Below are positions 12,797 to 23,255 of a stretch of DNA of 64,000 nt, piece after piece. Position numbers and translations under genes: made by a program. The DNA is from Penicillium oxalicum. Its lineage: Eukaryota > Ascomycota > Eurotiomycetes > Eurotiales > Aspergillaceae. The notes under the pieces were generated by a model. That model searched no databases. It saw only the letters and a list, made by a program, of their open reading frames with translations, and was not told where the DNA came from. The first letter of the stretch is position 1, and each line of letters begins with the position of its first letter. The stretch spans positions 1,364,001 through 1,428,000 of the forward strand of contig NC_064650.1 in the NCBI RefSeq assembly GCF_001723175.1, in the 5' to 3' direction.

Positions 12797-13340
12797 GCTT
12801 TATGAGCAAATGTCTGAAGTTCTGGTCTCCTCCCTCTTCCTCTTTTTCTTTTTCGCTTCACATGAAGACTGAGTTAGTCCTTGGTATGGGCCTCTTGTTC
12901 TGGACCCATTGGATCTCTCCGATCATTTTCTTCTGTGGCCTTTCAACCTCCTATCTTTTCTCTTGAGTTCAATGCATATTCCCTGGCGAAGTTTTTTTTT
13001 TTAAGTTTTTTTTTTTTCAATTTATCCCGAGCTTTTCACTTCCAAGAATGGCATTTCCCAAGCCTAAGGCCTCTGTCCCATCTGTTGAAATAATACTGGA
13101 TTGAAAACACCTACCAGTAGTACTTGTCCTCGATGATATGCAGGGCTGTTGTTATTATTACTCATCATTTTGATGTATACTCGAAATATATCGTCGTGAC
13201 AGTCATGTCTGACCATGTATCCTGGAAGTCTAGCGTGGTGCACCAACCCTAACCCAATACCCTTCCAAGATAAAGCCCAGGTCGCCAAAAACAAAAAGAG
13301 AGAAAGAGAGAGAGAGAGAGAAATAGACAAAAGTCAAAAA
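12797..13340. other. Intergenic region with T-tracts and a GA microsatellite
   Basis: 3' flank of glc8. It contains poly-T runs (about 12991-13018) and a (GA)n run at about 13297-13320 just beside the 3' end of the tRNA gene. The T-rich strand at 13000 is on plus. No coding potential seen. Confidence 0.5.
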
Positions 13341-13412
13341 TAGCAAGCCCTGGTTTCGATCCAGGTACCTTCGGGTTATGAGCCCGACGCGCTTCCTATG
13401 CGCCAGCTTGCT
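13341..13412 (-). tRNA. Initiator tRNA-Met (CAU anticodon)
   Basis: The minus strand folds into a 72-nt cloverleaf: acceptor AGCAAGC/GCUUGCU, D stem GCGC/GCGC, anticodon stem UCGGG/CCCGA with loop CUCAUAA, T stem CCUGG/CCAGG, discriminator A. The anticodon is CAU. Three features mark it as the initiator rather than the elongator: the A1:U72 terminal pair, three consecutive G:C pairs at the base of the anticodon stem, and the T loop AUCGAAA with A in place of the usual T54. There is no intron. The CCA end is not encoded, as expected in a eukaryote. Confidence 0.93.
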
Positions 13413-15232
13413 TTGTTATGTGGAAAGCGTGACTCATTCTGTCTTGTGTTGGTAGTGGATTGGTGGGAATTGGGGGGGGAACAACCGGAGCAACATTGCA
13501 CAAAAGTGCATCCATCCCCATAGGTAGTAGTCAGGTCCTAAGCTAAGCGGCCCTGTAGAACTGAAGCTGCCTGAGTGTCCACTATTCACGGCAAGACTGC
13601 CGGAAGTATACATCTTACATAACCTGCTTTGATTGGATTGGACAGAGGGGCTTCTATGATTGTTCTTGGTGGTAACTTGATTGGGGGTTAGCTTGAGAGA
13701 GGGTGGGGGGACTAGACTTGTTTGGGTGCAGAGGGAGTGGATTTTGTTGTTCTCGGTACCCGTTTAATTTTGAATCGGGGGTTCCAGTTGAGCTTTCGGT
13801 CGGTAGGTTCAAGTGATCAATTTGGTTGGGGTTTGGGTTGGTGGGTTAAAATTGATGTTGTAGTGGTGGTTGCTGTTGGACTCTGCTCATCAGTCGAGGT
13901 GGATGTCTGTGAGATATACTTGATCTCGAACCCCCAGAGCCCGGGTATGCAAGAGTGCCAGAATTCGGTCCTCGTAGGACACCCCGGTTTGGCCGAGATT
14001 CCTGTCAGGGCAGGGGAATCTTGAAAGGTATTCACGACGGTGGAACAGTATAGAAAAATGGGGTAAGACTGCAGGCACTCGGTACGATGGGGTCTTGAAT
14101 TCAGCTGCTCATCCCGTAATCAGGGGGTGTAAACCTAGACTATCGGTCGGACAGGATGGAGAGAGAAAGGCGCGGTTGTGAAGGATACAACTGTAAGGTT
14201 CTGCAACGCTGGAATGGTCGGTCCCTCACATGTTTAGCGTAAGGATAGATTGGAACTCTGGTGCAAAGTCCAAAAAAAAGAAAAAAAAATCTCATCCTGG
14301 GCTGGTCATACTGGTCTGGTCGGACCTACAGTAGTTATGCTTCATTAGCTTTCATGATCCGATCTCGATCCCTCTGCGGCTTAAGAATGATGATAATTCC
14401 ACAAGACTTCTGCAGACATTATTTCATATGCAAGGTGCAACGTAAACTCTTGAGGGTCAAATAACTACTCCACTACTACATCTGCGCTAGGGCATCAGTG
14501 AATAGAGATCGCCCGCGCTGGCGGTTAATGTTTCCGATCGCGCGGCACATGATTCTACAGTGCAGGATGCCGGACCAGGTGAAGAAATTGAAGATAATAA
14601 TGTGAAGGATCACAATGGATCCGGTTCTGGTCCCACTCTCTGTTTGTCTTTGGGAGTGGATGGCTGACTTTGTCCAGAGGACATGCTACAGTAGATACCC
14701 CTTAGTAGGCATCCTCGTTTAAACTCCCGTGGACTTCTAATTGAGTGTCCGGCACAGGGAAATTGTCCGGTGGTCACACCATGTAGGAATCCCCCCCCCC
14801 GGCACTTTTCACAACCACACAAGAGGTAGTAGGACGTGAGAGTCCATCCCCTGCTCTGGAGATGCGGTGTCAATCGACTGTGTATTTGGACTCCGATGTC
14901 CTTGGTTTCAGATACCGCCCCCTCAGGACCGTCAGGATGGTGGGGAGGTCTGGCCCGACTCCAGAATTGACAGGTCGGTGCTGCCAGTGCTGCCAGTAAT
15001 TGCCAGTCCTGATGATGGACTCCTGAGTCTGTGGTCGCTTGGTCGCATAATCCATAGGGGTCCAGGTCTCCAGCTATTCAGGCCGGCTGATCGAGGCAGC
15101 GAGCCCCTGCATCTCAGTTGCTCTTTTTCTTCGTCCCCCCCCCCTGAATTTGTTTACCTACATGTCCATCCTTTCATACTCCCTCGGTCATCTCTCCTCC
15201 CTTCATACCCTGGAACTTCATCCATTGTGACC
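13413..15232. other. Intergenic region between tRNA-iMet and sfh5
   Basis: About 1.8 kb without a convincing gene. It holds short homopolymers (G run near 13470, A run near 14280, C run near 14790) and, at the right end, the pyrimidine-rich promoter and leader of sfh5. Open frames here (for example 13722-14024) lack recognisable sequence. Confidence 0.5.
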
Positions 15233-16650
15233 ATGTCCGACCCCAAACCCACTGAACAGCCCCCAGCGGCCCAGCTTGAGAAGCACGATGAGGCTGCAGC
15301 ACTAGCTCCCGAAGCTCTTCAAGCTAACGACCAGCCGTTGGAGGCTCCCGTTGCTGCACCTCCTGCGACTATCGCCAACGAGGAAGCGGAGCCCCAAGCA
15401 CTGCAGCCCACCGGAGAAACTCCAACGAAGGAGCTGTCCACTGCGAATCATGATCCCATTGCTCCTCTCTCTGAGGCGACCAAGCCCGAGTCTTCATCTC
15501 CGGCCGAGTTGCCCGAATACATCACTAAAATTGCCGGTCTGGCCCAGTTCTTTGAACAGCTGCCCAAGATTGTGACTGAAACGGGCTACTCGGAGATGTG
15601 GGGGGTGCACCTCAAGAGCCATGAGGACGTGCCCACCGTCAACGTCCTGATCAAGTTCCTCCGCGCCAATGAGGGAAATGTTCAGGCGGCTCAGGATCAG
15701 CTGCGAAAGGCGCTGGAATGGCGCAAGCAGACCGACCCCATGGCTCTGGTCGAGTCGGGCCGTTACAGTGCGGCCAAGTACAACGGTCTGGGCTATCTGA
15801 CCACTTACGAACAAGACGGACGACCCCTGGTTTTCACCTGGAACATTTATGGTGCTGTCAAGAATGTCAACACTACATTCGCCGACTCGAACGAGTAAGT
15901 TGCAAATGAAAAACGAAAAATGAGAAGAAAAAAGCCTTTTGTGGAGAGACCGGGGAGACCAGCAGCGAGCAACAATACTGACCGTGTCATAGATTTGTCA
16001 AATGGCGTGCGGCGCTCATGGAGATGGCTGTGCAGGACTTGAAGATGAAGGATGCCACCGAGGTCATCGACTATGATGGCACAAAGGACCCCTACCAGAT
16101 GATCCAGGTTCATGACTACTTGAACGTCAAGTTCCTGCGCATGGACCCGGTCGTACGTGTGGCGACCAAGCAGACCATCGAGGTGTTCTCGACCGCCTAT
16201 CCCGAGCTGCTGCGCGAGAAGTTCTTCGTCAATGTCCCTTCCATCATGGGCTGGATGTTCTCCGCCATGAAGCTCTTCCTGAGTCGAAACACCACCCGCA
16301 AATTCCACCCCATCGCGAACGGCGCCAACCTTGCTCGTGAATTCCCCGCCGCCATTGGAGATCAGATCCCCAAGACCTACGGCGGAAAGGGCCCCGAGCT
16401 GAAGGATGGCGCGCGCACGGTGCCCCTCGTCGAGGATGAGGTGAAGTCCGAGCAGGTCGACCGTGAGAACCAGCCTGTCCAAGTCGCGAGTGAGATGAAT
16501 GCTTCACCGGCTCCTGAGAAGAGTGAGCAGACTGTTGCCCAGGATGCGACTGCCACTCCCGGTGACCAGCCAGCCATGCCCACCAGTCAGCCGACCAAGG
16601 ATGCGGTGGTAACGGAAGAGGTGAAACCTGTGGGAGAGGTGGCCAAGTAA
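15233..16650 (+). CDS. sfh5: Phosphatidylinositol transfer protein SFH5-like (CRAL-TRIO/Sec14 domain)
   Basis: Non-classical Sec14-type phosphatidylinositol transfer protein acting at the ER and peripheral membranes. Two exons, 15233-15894 and 15993-16650 (439 aa). Residues about 1-100 are a low-complexity Ala/Pro/Glu-rich arm. The CRAL-TRIO-N helices start near LPEYITKIAGLAQFFEQLPK and include VNVLIKFLRANEGNVQAAQ. The lipid-binding domain follows, with MIQVHDYLNVKFLRMDPVVR and the conserved FFVNVPSIMGWMFSAMKLFL and KIPKTYGG-like IPKTYGGKGPEL. A disordered Glu/Thr-rich tail ends the protein. The open frame continues upstream to 14867, but that stretch is GC-poor leader; the ATG in context ACCATGTCC is chosen. 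Intron 15895-15992 has a GTAAGT donor and ends CATAG. Confidence 0.9.
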
Positions 16651-17236
16651 AGGCAGGGGGCCTCTCACTCTGAATCTTTGCAACAGTCTCTTTATGATAC
16701 CCTGAGCATTGAGGGCCGCCTCCGTGCTCCTCTTTGCTTGTACTGAAGGCAACGAGCCACGTTGGAACCAAGTTCGGTAGAATTCTTCATTAATAGCTAA
16801 TATTAACACATGAAATAATGCTGTACTTTCATCACCGGCCATTCAGACGTAGATGCTAGGCCATTCTACTGAGTTGTGGCATGGCCAGTGAGATCACATG
16901 TGCCCTTGTTACGTCCAGCTACTACGGGCACCCGTGACGACCATAGGCGCAGCCACTGCCTGCTTTTTGATTTCTTATATCTGCTGAGACTCCCATCACT
17001 TTCTCTCAGACGTAGCAGAGACCATCGTCATATCCGCACTCATCAGTCTTTCCTCTCCTGCTCCATTTGCATGTGGTGGATCCACAGCATGCGACCCTGG
17101 AATTGAGCGCAAACTGCCCGATCCACCCTAATCGTGGACCTCCGCGAACCCATCCTTTCTCCCAGAGTCACCTCCGCCGCCACCGCGACTGTCACTTTCT
17201 CTCCGAATCCCCTTTTTACCCCACCCCTCATTCACA
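16651..17236. other. Intergenic region sfh5-taf6
   Basis: 3' flank of sfh5 and promoter/leader of taf6. An AT-rich run at about 16785-16820 may contain the sfh5 polyadenylation region. Nothing else recognised. Confidence 0.45.
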
Positions 17237-18724
17237 ATGTCCGTCTGGAATCCTGATAATATTCGCGATGTCGCAGAATCGGTCGGGATCACGAATCTTA
17301 ATCACGACGTGACGGAGAATCTGGCCCGTGATGTCGAATACCGGGTCGCGCAAGTGCTGGAGGAAGCGCTCAAGTGCATGCGCCACGGCAAGCGTACTCT
17401 CTTGACCACATCGGACATCTCTCACGCTCTGAGGAACTTGGACGTGGAGCCACTTTATGGATATGAGTCTCTTCGCCCGCTACGATTTGGAGAGGCGTCC
17501 CTGGGGCCAGGTCAACCGCTGTTCTACGTCGAAGACGAGGAGGTGGACTTTGAGAAACTGATCAATGCGCCTTTGCCCAAGGTTCCTCGTGAAGTCACAT
17601 TCACAGGTATGCGTGCTCTCGCTTGGGCCCTGAATTTGTTTGTGAGACGGGACTTTCTTGGATGGGCTGTGACTGACACCCGTGCTTCATAGGTCACTGG
17701 CTGGCTGTCGAAGGCGTCCAGCCATCGATCCCTCAGAACCCGACCGCCGCCGACTCCCGCAACCTCGAGCTGGTCTCGAAGGGCCCGAATGCCAACTCCA
17801 CCCTGGCGGCAATGAGTGGCACTGGCGACGTCGCGGTGAAGCCCACAGTCAAGCATGTCCTTTCGAAGGAGCTGCAGCTCTATTTCGAGAAGGTCTGCAG
17901 TGCCTTCTTGGACGAAACGAGCGAGGAATACCGAACGTCGGCATATGCCAGTTTGCGAGATGACCCTGGCCTGCATCAATTGGTGCCATATTTTGTGCAA
18001 TTCATCGCGGAGAAGGTCACGCACAGTCTCAAAGACATTTTCGTCTTGACGCAAGTGATGCACATGGCCGAGGCTCTCGTCCAAAACACGTCTCTTTACG
18101 TCGATCCTTATGTAAGTGAAACGGCCGCCGACTTGCTCCACGGGTCATTGTGAGGGTACCGCCACTGACATATCCCAGATCGCTTCCCTCGTTCCTTCTA
18201 TCCTGACCTGCCTGGTCGGTCGACAACTGGGCGGAGCAAGCGAGCTGTCCGAGCAGTTTGCGCTGCGTGACCTCGCGGCATCGCTCCTCGGGTTGATTGC
18301 GAAAAAATTCTCCCACTCTTCTCATATGCTCAAACCTCGCTTGGTACGATCCTGCTTGAAGAGCTTCCTCGATCCATCCAAGCCGTTCGGGGCCCATTAT
18401 GGTGCAGTGATTGGCTTACAGGCCGTGGGTGGAGCTGAAGTGATTCGTGTGCTGGTCATCCCGAATTTAAAGGACTACTCCAAACTTCTCGGGGATGGTC
18501 TCGACGATACTGCCCGTCGCCCGGCCGCCGAGCGTGTGTTGAGCGCTCTCCTCGGCGTGTTGGCCTCGATGCGTGATGCCCACCCTGCCTTAACCAACGG
18601 CCACTCCAACACCGTCTCGGACGAGATGCGAGCTACGTTAACGGAGAAGATTGGCGGTCTGCTCACCTCGAAAATCGCCGACGCCAACGAAGTCCAGCTG
18701 GCTCACTTGATTCTGCAATCGTAG
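17237..18724 (+). CDS. taf6: Transcription initiation factor TFIID/SAGA subunit TAF6
   Basis: Histone-fold subunit shared by TFIID and SAGA; pairs with TAF9 in the RNA polymerase II preinitiation machinery. Exons 17237-17606, 17693-18111 and 18179-18724 give 444 aa. The N-terminus is the H4-like histone fold: [18 protein letters not shown], then [20 protein letters not shown] and [20 protein letters not shown]. The middle and C-terminal part (about residues 190-440) is the TAF6 HEAT-repeat domain with [28 protein letters not shown] and [19 protein letters not shown]. Length matches fungal TAF6. A second TFIID histone-fold subunit, TAF11, lies 4.5 kb downstream on the same strand. Confidence 0.95.
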
Positions 18725-20004
18725 ATTCGCCTACGTTGGAGATCCACCTTTTTCCTTATCCACGTTTTCATTGGGTTGCCATCGGGCGTGGAGGGATTTG
18801 ATGACATTTATTTGCCATGGCGTTGTGAGCGGGGCGTTTCGGGGGGAAGGGAAAGGAAGGCCAGAACTTAGAAATGGACCCTTGTGGCGTATCTTTCACA
18901 ATCTGATGATGCTTTTTTTTTTCATTCCTGATCACCATCCACACAGCGATGGATATATTGAACTATCCCAATTGCTGGATACTGAAAAAGACCTGCGGTT
19001 GACTCGCAAGACTTTGAATGTCAGAGCAACAGACGGGGTCCCGAAATGACCACAGCAGCCCTAGTGGAATTATGTGAAGTATGTTCCTCGGGTCATGAGT
19101 TCAAGAAACTAGCGATACCGCCAGTCTCGTCACATTCAGCCTGAGTTGAGCGGTTGGATCAATCATATGGACTGGGTATCACTGTAATGTGTATCCGTGC
19201 GCGGAGAGCTCCCGCGGTCGTGTCGAGCAATGTCATGTGATCTCCCCGTTTGCAGAAGAGTCGTTCGGGAGTTCCCCCGCGGAGAGTAGGAGGAGCGTTC
19301 AGGCACTCAACGGGCTGATCCCGCGCTACCAAGCAGGTACACACCTGAAGGTACTGGCCCGGATCTGGTATTTTGCCCCGGGTTTCCGCTCGCGTGCGCC
19401 AAGATTCTCTATTCATTCCATGTTTTTTTTGGCTTTTTTGCTCTTTTCTTTTTTTTTCTACGATTTACTCTTTTTCTGTTCTCTCTCTCTGGTCCACGTG
19501 GTATATAATCTAATCAGTAAATAAACTTCTTTCAAAACACAGACGTCAATCACCGGGGACAGTGCATACTTGGAGGCTGTCGTGGTTTCAATCAGCCCAT
19601 GTAGGTCGGCGCCTGAGTTGGGTTGGCTGAGACCGGGCCATCCCACTTTTTATGTCGTACTGACCGAGTCGTCTTCCCTGATGTCAGAGATTTTGATCCG
19701 CTGCGCCCCACCAGCTCGGGCCCACAGACAAAATCGCTCACCACCCAGTCCAAGTCCGCCCATTACGGCAAATATTTTTCTTGCCATCACTTCTTCGTTC
19801 CTCTGCGCGAGGGCTCATTGACCATTAGCTGTCCGCATCTTCGGTCTTCTTTCGCCTGCAAAGCGATCCCCTCTCGGTCTCATCGCTCACCGGGTAGTCA
19901 ATTGCACACGTGAGCGCAGTTGGGCTCCTCTTTCAGCCGATTTCGTCAGTGAAAAAAAAAAAAAACACCGAACCTTTTTCTGCCTTTTGACAACCCCTCT
20001 TCCC
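18725..20004. other. Intergenic region taf6-spe2
   Basis: 3' flank of taf6 and the distal promoter of spe2. Contains T-rich runs (18909-18920, 19420-19465). No protein-coding signal seen. The transcribed spe2 leader probably begins near its right end (see the separate leader entries). Confidence 0.45.
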
Positions 20005-20046
20005 ATGTTCACGACTGTGGCCTCGCGCGACATCGTGCTCTTCTAA
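20005..20046 (+). other. Possible minor uORF upstream of spe2 (13 aa)
   Basis: ATG at 20005 followed by 12 further sense codons and TAA at 20044-20046. Whether it is in the mRNA depends on the transcription start, which cannot be read here. Confidence 0.25.
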
Positions 20047-20071
20047 AGCCGAACTTCCTTTCCCGCCTTTA

Positions 20072-20403
20072 ATGAGCCCGAAGGATCTTCTGCGATTTCT
20101 CTCCAAGCCTGCAAAGTACGTGTGGCTGCCGTTGTGTTGTTTTGTCTTCTTTTCCCTTCCTCGGTACCCCTCACAGAGGGCAGGGCATCGATCCACACAA
20201 AAAGATTGCGACACTGGCGTTGCCCCCCCTCCATCAGAACTTCTCCCCTTCCCCCCCCCTCTGTTCGTATTGGCGCAACACGCTTCAGGATTGCCAGACT
20301 CAAATTGATTGATTTTGATCGTCCATTGCATACGCACCACCCCCATTCGCGCCGGTTCTATCGACCTTCCAGCTAACTCGTCCTCGTTATCCAGGCCCCG
20401 ATA
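20072..20403 (+). promoter_or_regulatory. Candidate spliced upstream ORF in the spe2 mRNA leader
   Basis: ATG at 20072 begins MSPKDLLRFLSKPA. A GTACGT donor at 20116 and a branch-like AGCTAAC followed by TATCCAG ending at 20394 define a 279-bp intron. Splicing gives a 17-codon peptide ending KPR with the stop at 20401-20403; unspliced, the frame runs to 20308 (78 aa). After removal of this intron and the one at 20697-20747, I find no other ATG between 20072 and the spe2 start. AdoMetDC mRNAs are known in several kingdoms, and in Neurospora spe-2, to carry a uORF, so polyamine-responsive translational control is a reasonable inference. Splicing itself is not demonstrated. Confidence 0.55.
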
Positions 20404-20696
20404 GCACGACTCACGTGGTCGCATAGCTCCGTCGCTTCTTCACTTCCTCAAGCAGATACTCTCGTCTGCTAGACCCGATACTCTCATCGGTATCGGTATC
20501 TTCCAGTACGAGGGTACCGGACTGACAGTCACAATTCTCTGTAACATTTTGCTCCTCTCGTTCGCGTTTCGACCTCCCTAGCGACCCTTTCGGTCTACCA
20601 GGTTGATTGTTCCTGTCTGGCCTGCCAAGCCAGCTTCTCTCCATCGTCCTCAGGGCCTTCTCTTCTCAGACGGGCATCGCCCCCTTGTTCGTCTGG

Positions 20697-20747
20697 GTAA
20701 GTAGACAGTGCTTCTAAAGCCTTTTGTCTCTGTCCACCAACTCCCAG
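20697..20747 (+). other. Probable 5' UTR intron of spe2
   Basis: GTAAGT donor at 20697 and CTCCCAG acceptor ending at 20747, 51 bp, with a pyrimidine-rich 3' half. It lies 88 bp before the spe2 ATG and does not touch the coding frame. Typical length for this genome. Confidence 0.5.
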
Positions 20748-20835
20748 GGCGGTCCGACGTCACTCACAGCAACCATCTTCGACTTCGTTCATTGATCTCT
20801 CCTCTCGTCAACTGCCACTGCATCAATCTACGAAA

Positions 20836-22406
20836 ATGGTTTACGTCGGTATTCCGAAGAACTACACGCAGTCCCCGTCGTCGTTCGCGGGGACTCCGTC
20901 TCTGACTATCAATTACGAGGCCACCCAGGACCTCGATTCGAGCAATGCCTTTGAAGGTGAGATCGTAGCTTCACATGTGTGTCACTCTTGAGAAGTACCG
21001 CACTGACCCTGGTTTTCTTTTTCCAAAAAATAGGCCCTGAGAAATTGCTCGAGGTGTGGTTTGCGCCATCGGCCAGTGAGCTTGGCACTGCCGGCCCCGA
21101 AGGCTTGAAGAAGGTGCCGGGCGAGATTTGGAAGGATATGCTGGACCTGGTCAACTGCCAAGTCCTGTCCGTTGTCTCCTCCGAGGATGTGGACGCTTAC
21201 CTGCTGTCCGAATCCAGCATGTTCGTTTGGCCCCACAAGCTGATCCTCAAGACCTGTGGCACCACGACTCTTCTGTCGGGTCTTCCCCGCATCCTGGAAA
21301 TTGCCGCTCTTTTCGCGGGCTTCCCTCGCGCGACGGCTCCGCCATCGCGCGGTATTTCCGTCGCCGCCGCGCCTTACCGCGTCTTCTACAGCCGCAAGAA
21401 CTACCTGTTCCCAGACCGTCAACGCGGGCCCCACCGAAGCTGGCGCGATGAAGTGCGTAACATGGACAAGCTGTTCCAGAACGGAAGTGCCTACATGATT
21501 GGCAAGATGAATGGCGAGCATTGGTATCTGTACTTGACCGAGCCTCACACCTTGCTCACCCCCCCAGCTACTCCCAAGGAGGAAGATGGTGAGGGCGGCT
21601 TCACCGAGACTGAGACCAAGGTCCTCAGCTTCCCCCGATCTGCTCCCATCGCTGACTGCGACGAGCACGATGAGACCCTCGAGGTCCTGATGACCGACCT
21701 GGACGAGGAGAATGCGAAGCAGTTTTACCTGGATCACGCTACAGCCGTGGCTCAGAAGCGTCACCGCAAGTCCAATGTCGATGACGAGCACCTTGACGTG
21801 TTCGACAATGGCTCTGACCCCGAGGATCCTGATGCAGATGCTTTGCCTGCCGAGCTGACCACCGAAGGGCACGCTCTGGGCACCGTGGTGTCGGATGCCT
21901 GCGGTCTGTCCGACGTCTATCCGAAGAGCAAGTTCCCCGACGCTCGCATCGATGCCTACTTGTTCACTCCTTGCGGATTCTCGGCCAACGGTGTGGTGCC
22001 TGCTCCGGACGGCAATGCTCCCACCCACTACTTTACCGTGCACGTGACCCCGGAGCCGCAGTGCTCATACGCGTCCTTCGAGACCAACGTCCCGCACTCG
22101 CAGAATGGCAAGACCACCGCCGACATCATCCAGCAGGTCGTTGACATCTTCAAGCCTGGCCGCTTCAGCATCACTCTGTTTGAGACCAAGCCTTCTGTCG
22201 AAGACCTGGGTAACGATGCAACGAGCTTCAACGAGCTTCATGCCCAGCGTCAGGCCATGCGACGTAACCCCAAGATGGAGCAAATCGAGGGTTACCGCCG
22301 CGTGGATCGTATTGTTCACGACCTGAACGGATACGATCTGGTCTTCCGCTACTACGAGCGCGACGACTGGAAGGGTGGCGCCCCTCGTCTTGGAGAGAAG
22401 TTCTAG
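20836..22406 (+). CDS. spe2: S-adenosylmethionine decarboxylase proenzyme
   Basis: Pyruvoyl-dependent enzyme that makes decarboxylated AdoMet, the aminopropyl donor for spermidine and spermine. Exons 20836-20956 and 21034-22406 give 497 aa. Splicing creates NAFEGPEKLLEVWFAP, the conserved start of the eukaryotic enzyme. The self-processing site is in YLLSESSMFVWPHKLILK: cleavage is expected between Glu100 and Ser101, Ser101 becoming the pyruvoyl group. The beta/alpha sandwich continues through LKTCGTTTLL, GSAYMIGKMNGEHWYLYL and the C-terminal CGFSANGV and YFTVHVTPEPQCSYASFETN motifs. Two acidic low-complexity insertions (about residues 235-250 and 305-330) lengthen it compared with the human enzyme (334 aa), as usual in ascomycetes. 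The long intron-containing leader with an upstream ORF suggests translational regulation. Confidence 0.96.
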
Positions 22407-23255
22407 ACGCCGAGTCATTGGGCTTCATACGCCAGGTTCTCGAACGCGAAGTCTTTGCTCTTGCCGTTCGCTGGTGCCAATCGTTACGCTTGATTGGTAG
22501 TCTGTTTGCACATTCTGTCTGGAGTTGTGGATCTCTTCCTTTGGATCCACGTGAAATATTACATTTATCCCTGTCATTACATTGAACGCAGCATTGCATG
22601 TCCTTGCTTTGAGCGTCTTTTCCTTGTCGCGCTCAGCCCAAGCTGGCTTCTTGTGTTTCTGTTGAAAGTCTCATTCTAATGAACTCTTGATTTGTCATGG
22701 TGAAGCTTCTTTTTCAAGTTCGATTGAGTAGTATAAGCCAGATTACCTGTAAAGAGCCCTTGCGCACGGCCGAGGCGTATTCTATCACACTAACCTCTAG
22801 AGATCTAGAGACTGCGTCTAATTAAGCTTCTTACTTTGAAGTGGCCTCCAACCGAGGGTCGAGTTACTGTATTTGGAAGGCGGTCTGTGACATGCAATCA
22901 ACGCGATCAAGATCCCTCCAGTCTGACCGCGTCGCCAGCCTTTTACCACGACTCTCTTTATCACGACCACATTTCTCATAGGCTGGTCCTTCAGAAAGCT
23001 CCGGTCACCATCAGCTCTGCAAGGTATTTTCAAGCTTGAGATCACCTGGAACTGTCCGCTTGTCAAACACGAAGCGCAAGATTCGACCCGGATCGATCCA
23101 ATTTATCCGCACCTTGCGGAGCTCGCATTCTCCATCGGCCCACTTATCGCATTGGAGCACGTTATCTGCGCTCACGAATTCTACAAGCGCCCTCTGCAAA
23201 CTTCTACATCTGTATTATCTTGAAATCCGATTTGATTCAAATCGAGGGAGCCACA
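22407..23255. other. Intergenic region spe2-taf11
   Basis: 3' flank of spe2 (T-rich, 22550-22720) and promoter/leader of taf11. No convincing open frame. Confidence 0.45.

Noticed and set aside
13341..13412. Elongator tRNA-Met
   Set aside because: A1:U72, the three G:C pairs and the AUCGAAA T loop are initiator hallmarks.
14867..15232. Upstream extension of the sfh5 reading frame
   Set aside because: The added residues are unlike the family and the pyrimidine-rich DNA looks like promoter/leader; the ATG at 15233 has a better context.
20982..22043. 353-codon minus-strand open frame opposite spe2
   Set aside because: Antisense shadow of the spe2 coding exon; composition is that of a reversed coding sequence.
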